Source: a virus. Taken from it: 37,605 nt of DNA. The notes under the pieces were generated by a model. It saw only the letters and a program-made list of their open reading frames with translations, was not told the DNA's origin and ran no database searches. The stretch lies in the IMG/VR virus record IMGVR_UViG_3300042319_001418, positions 1 through 37,605 of that record. One strand, given 5' to 3'. The first letter of the stretch is position 1, and the number at the start of each line of letters is the position of its first letter. Positions 35,663-37,605 of the stretch are shown in pieces. The translations under genes and the position numbers were made by a program.

Positions 35663-36106
35663 CTATTTATCTAGACTATTATTAGAGACAGGGCTGGGAT
35701 TGTCAACTTGTGGCAAGATTAGAGAACTGAGACTTTGTAGGTTCTGCAATTCTGTGTTCATCATGTCAAAATATTCTGGCGCAATTTCTGTGCCCACAAA
35801 TCGTCTGCCCAACTGCAAGGCCTGAATGCCTGTTGTGCCAGATCCAGCAAATGGATCCAGAACTAGATCACCAGGATTGCTCCAGGATATGATATGATCA
35901 TGGGCCATGGCAGTGGGCATCTTGGCTGGGTGAGCTATGGCATGACAGGGTTTTTCTTGACCTGCTGTTTTCATCCGCCAGATATTACCACGCATGCCAA
36001 ATTCTTCATATGTTTTACGTGTGCCACGTTCCACCATTGTGCCATCTTTTTGTCTCACTGTGTTTTTGCCAAATGTGCTCAACCTGGCATGGTCAGGTGT
36101 GTTCAT
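35663..36106 (-). CDS. truncated beta-class DNA methyltransferase (C-terminal half)
   Basis: The 147-residue product contains G-N-I-W-R-M, H-P-A-K-M-P, W-S-N-P-G-D-L-V-L-D-P-F-A-G-S-G-T-T (motif I, AdoMet binding) and F-V-G-T-E-I. These form the C-terminal half of beta-class N4-cytosine/N6-adenine methyltransferases. The N-terminal half with the catalytic D/N/S-P-P-Y/W motif is missing; another gene ends just upstream. The start at 36106 overlaps that gene's stop (ATGA). An ATG four codons earlier is possible. As it stands it can hardly methylate alone, so it is a decaying gene or needs a partner. Confidence 0.7.
   Translation of the reverse strand: MNTPDHARLSTFGKNTVRQKDGTMVERGTRKTYEEFGMRGNIWRMKTAGQEKPCHAIAHPAKMPTAMAHDHIISWSNPGDLVLDPFAGSGTTGIQALQLGRRFVGTEIAPEYFDMMNTELQNLQSLSSLILPQVDNPSPVSNNSLDK
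35664..35671 (-). promoter_or_regulatory. late-promoter-like octamer of dnaK
   Basis: GATAAATA on the minus strand, one mismatch from TATAAATA, about 65 nt upstream of the ATG. It coincides with the start site expected from the TTGACA-type promoter just above, so dnaK may be transcribed in both phases. Confidence 0.5.
35679..35706 (-). promoter_or_regulatory. sigma70-type promoter of dnaK
   Basis: TTGACA (35701-35706), 16 bp, then TAATAA (35679-35684). It lies inside the 3' end of the methyltransferase fragment and gives a leader of about 73 nt, the same as predicted for hsp20. Confidence 0.6.
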
Positions 36107-36444
36107 GCTGTAAGCCATTCCATTTGTTCAAACAACACAACAGATTCATTACCATCATGCTCTTCAATACGGAATCTTTGGCCAGGATCCAACCAAAAAA
36201 TAGTCAAATCTATTGCACCGTTTGTATATACATCATCTAGCCCCAACATGGCTAATCTAAACACGATTTTTTCCTTCATTTGTTCTTTTGTGATCAAGCC
36301 TTGTTCAAATTGATGAACTGGTTCAACCAGAACAGGATGCATCATTAAAATTTCCGCATGATGATCATCATTCCAGGTGCTCCAGCCTGCTCCATATCTA
36401 GGACTGTATAACACTGCAATTTTGCCCTCATGTTCATAACGCAT
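36103..36444 (-). CDS. conserved protein of unknown function
   Basis: The 113-residue product begins M-R-Y-E-H-E-G-K-I-A-V-L-Y-S-P-R-Y-G-A-G and ends with R-F-R-I-E-E-H-D-G-N-E-S-V-V. I recall this pair of motifs (L-Y-S-P-x-Y-G-A-G-W-S-T-W and F-x-I-x-E-Y/H-D-G-x-E) from small conserved phage and bacterial proteins without known function. AAGGA lies upstream of the ATG at 36444, at a longish distance. It overlaps the methyltransferase fragment by 4 nt. Confidence 0.65.
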   Translation of the reverse strand: MRYEHEGKIAVLYSPRYGAGWSTWNDDHHAEILMMHPVLVEPVHQFEQGLITKEQMKEKIVFRLAMLGLDDVYTNGAIDLTIFWLDPGQRFRIEEHDGNESVVLFEQMEWLTA

Positions 36445-36571
36445 TTGAGAATCTTTCCTTGAGAATGTGCTGGGAGTTTTCCTGGAAGGTCTACAGTGAT
36501 TCATGTCCAGCTGAGACGGGAATAAACGGCATGATCATGCTTTTGGAATGGGGCCAATTGTATTCTCTTGT

Positions 36572-36832
36572 TTATGTCCATGCCAGTTTGAAAGCTATGG
36601 TATCATCTGCATTTGTGAACCTAATCTTATTGCTAATGGTCCATATCCAACATGTTTTGTATTCCCCCACATTGTGGTTTAACCATTGTGCCATGCTCCT
36701 CCACTCAGCAGTGCCAAAGCTAATACTGTGTTCCACACAATACACGAACTTGACTAGTGAGACCTGGTGCTGGTATTCCTCTGCATGCGCACCTTGCTGT
36801 ACCACATACCTATCAGGTAGTTGTGTAGACAT
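36572..36832 (-). CDS. small protein of unknown function
   Basis: The 86-residue product has the look of a compact alpha/beta protein: F-V-Y-C-V-E-H-S-I-S-F-G, a W-R-S-M-A-Q-W-L-N helix and C-W-I-W-T-I-S-N-K-I-R-F-T-N-A-D-D-T-I-A-F-K-L-A-W. The final F-T-N-A-D-D-T-I-A-F-K-L-x-W motif is common at the end of small T4-like phage proteins, in my recollection. The function is unknown. The ATG at 36832 lies 9 nt after the stop of the vWA gene. Confidence 0.65.
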   Translation of the reverse strand: MSTQLPDRYVVQQGAHAEEYQHQVSLVKFVYCVEHSISFGTAEWRSMAQWLNHNVGEYKTCWIWTISNKIRFTNADDTIAFKLAWT

Positions 36833-36841
36833 GTGGCAATA

Positions 36842-37605
36842 TCAGCTTGTCAAGGCTTGTTCCACAGCCTGATACCGGGGATTGTTGATGGTTTCCATCA
36901 TCACATCCCAGGGGGTCACCTGCTTGCTGGCCAGCACACTGCGAACAATTGCTGGACTGAATCCACTCACAAGAGCTGATCCAGTTGCATGTTGGGTCAC
37001 AGGGAAGTTGTTGTCTCCGCCATAACCGCCTGCACGATGGGCAACGTTCCACCACACCACAATTGGTAGTTCATATCCATGACGGTTGAACAGCTCACGT
37101 GCCATGTCCCAGGCATTTGCACCACTGCGCTCAGTAAAGGGATCAAATCCCATGTCACTGATCACCAGCAGATACTTGGGCATTTGCTCCTGAGGCACAC
37201 TGCCCATGACAGCTACTCGGAGAATTTCCTTGAAGGCACTTTCCAGGCTGGTGCTGCCACCCCACTCACAATTCTTGATCTGATTCAGCTTTTTCAAGAG
37301 GTTGCCCTTGAGGTGATGAATGCGACTATTGGAGTGGAAGTTGAGGAACATGTCCTGAAATGCACCCTTCTGCTTGTCAGCCAGGTATAGACCCAAGCTG
37401 ATGGCCACATCCATGCAAGTGAGCTTGCTTTTGCCGTCACCCACACGGCTGCTCATGCTGCCGCTGGTGTCCACCACAGGCAGGATAAAACCAGCATCTC
37501 CCAGGAAGTTGGGTAGTGCCTCCCACTGTGCCAGGGCGGCAATTTCATCACCACTGTGGATGCTCTTGAGAACATCATAGGGGAACAGGGTTCCAGAGTT
37601 GATCT
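36842..37605 (-). CDS. vWA-domain protein, 5' end outside the window
   Basis: The frame is open to the right edge, so the N-terminus is missing. The visible 253 residues begin I-N-S-G-T-L-F-P-Y-D-V, then A-Q-W-E-A-L-P-N-F-L and I-L-P-V-V-D-T-S-G-S-M with the D-x-S-x-S metal site (MIDAS). G-G-S-T-S-L (MIDAS Thr/Ser) and L-V-I-S-D-M-G-F-D follow. The layout resembles DUF2828-type vWA proteins, which I recall from bacteria, plants and large phages. vWA domains of this kind usually work with AAA+ ATPases or in protein complexes. The metal site is intact. The role here is unknown. Confidence 0.8.
   Translation of the reverse strand, partial: INSGTLFPYDVLKSIHSGDEIAALAQWEALPNFLGDAGFILPVVDTSGSMSSRVGDGKSKLTCMDVAISLGLYLADKQKGAFQDMFLNFHSNSRIHHLKGNLLKKLNQIKNCEWGGSTSLESAFKEILRVAVMGSVPQEQMPKYLLVISDMGFDPFTERSGANAWDMARELFNRHGYELPIVVWWNVAHRAGGYGGDNNFPVTQHATGSALVSGFSPAIVRSVLASKQVTPWDVMMETINNPRYQAVEQALTS

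Noticed and set aside
1-37605. tRNA or rRNA genes.
   Set aside because: No cloverleaf with a T-arm GTTCGA-type signature or rRNA core sequence was seen by eye; a tRNAscan-SE run would settle it.

Overview
The window looks like a stretch of a large tailed-phage genome related to the T4 superfamily. The evidence is a mix of phage-type genes (dUTPase, phage nucleotide deaminase, QueD-like enzyme, P-loop kinases, free-standing homing endonucleases, a beta-helix spike-like protein), exact T4-type late promoter octamers (TATAAATA), tightly packed genes with ATGA-type overlaps, and a large cargo of host-like genes. No ribosomal RNA or tRNA was recognised. A proteobacterial host is an inference from the host-like CreA, IF-3, bS21 and ClpS/ClpX sequences; I could not test it.

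Layout. Nearly all genes are on the minus strand. 20-3767: small unknown proteins, a 2H phosphoesterase-like protein, the first of three ADP-ribosyltransferase-like paralogs, and a membrane protein. 3902-6458: a GIY-YIG homing endonuclease (plus strand) interlocked with the 3' end of an AAA+ ATPase whose domain layout resembles fungal DUF7025-AAA proteins. 6542-9463: dUTPase, ClpS, an AAA_28-type kinase and Hsp20. 9568-13807: a zeta-toxin-like kinase (plus strand), two more ADP-ribosyltransferase-like paralogs, ribosomal protein bS21, and a fourth protein with the same N-terminal peptide. 13840-17407: an HNH homing endonuclease lodged at the 3' end of creA, then infC (IF-3) and clpX. 17470-20631: a probable structural protein, a deaminase, and a second GIY-YIG endonuclease lodged at the 3' end of a queD-like gene. 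20746-23851: small genes, a SLOG protein and a truncated kinase. 23905-27070: a purM-pyrG-purN operon. 27134-28054: a metallopeptidase and a gap that may encode a large structured RNA. 28055-33671: unknown genes, two paralogous 23-residue-repeat proteins, an IS200/IS605-type element with a frameshifted tnpB, and a beta-helix protein. 33767-37605: dnaK, a truncated DNA methyltransferase, unknowns, and a vWA protein running off the right edge.

How it works together. The cargo points to takeover of host proteostasis (DnaK, Hsp20, ClpX, ClpS, AAA+), translation (bS21, IF-3) and nucleotide supply (PurM, PurN, PyrG, dUTPase, deaminase). Early genes are preceded by TTGAC(A/T)-N16/17-TATNAT promoters, often fused to a terminator hairpin. 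Late genes carry ATAAATA motifs. Most notable observations: (i) hsp20 and dnaK share a ROSE-like, Shine-Dalgarno-sequestering hairpin; (ii) two homing endonucleases sit between a synonymously recoded 3' end of their target gene and the leftover original 3' end; (iii) three ADP-ribosyltransferase-like proteins and one unknown share an N-terminal peptide that looks like a T4 capsid-targeting sequence with an LxE protease site; (iv) three genes have a late-promoter motif exactly 5 nt before ATG, predicting leaderless mRNAs; (v) a roughly 470-nt candidate structured RNA.
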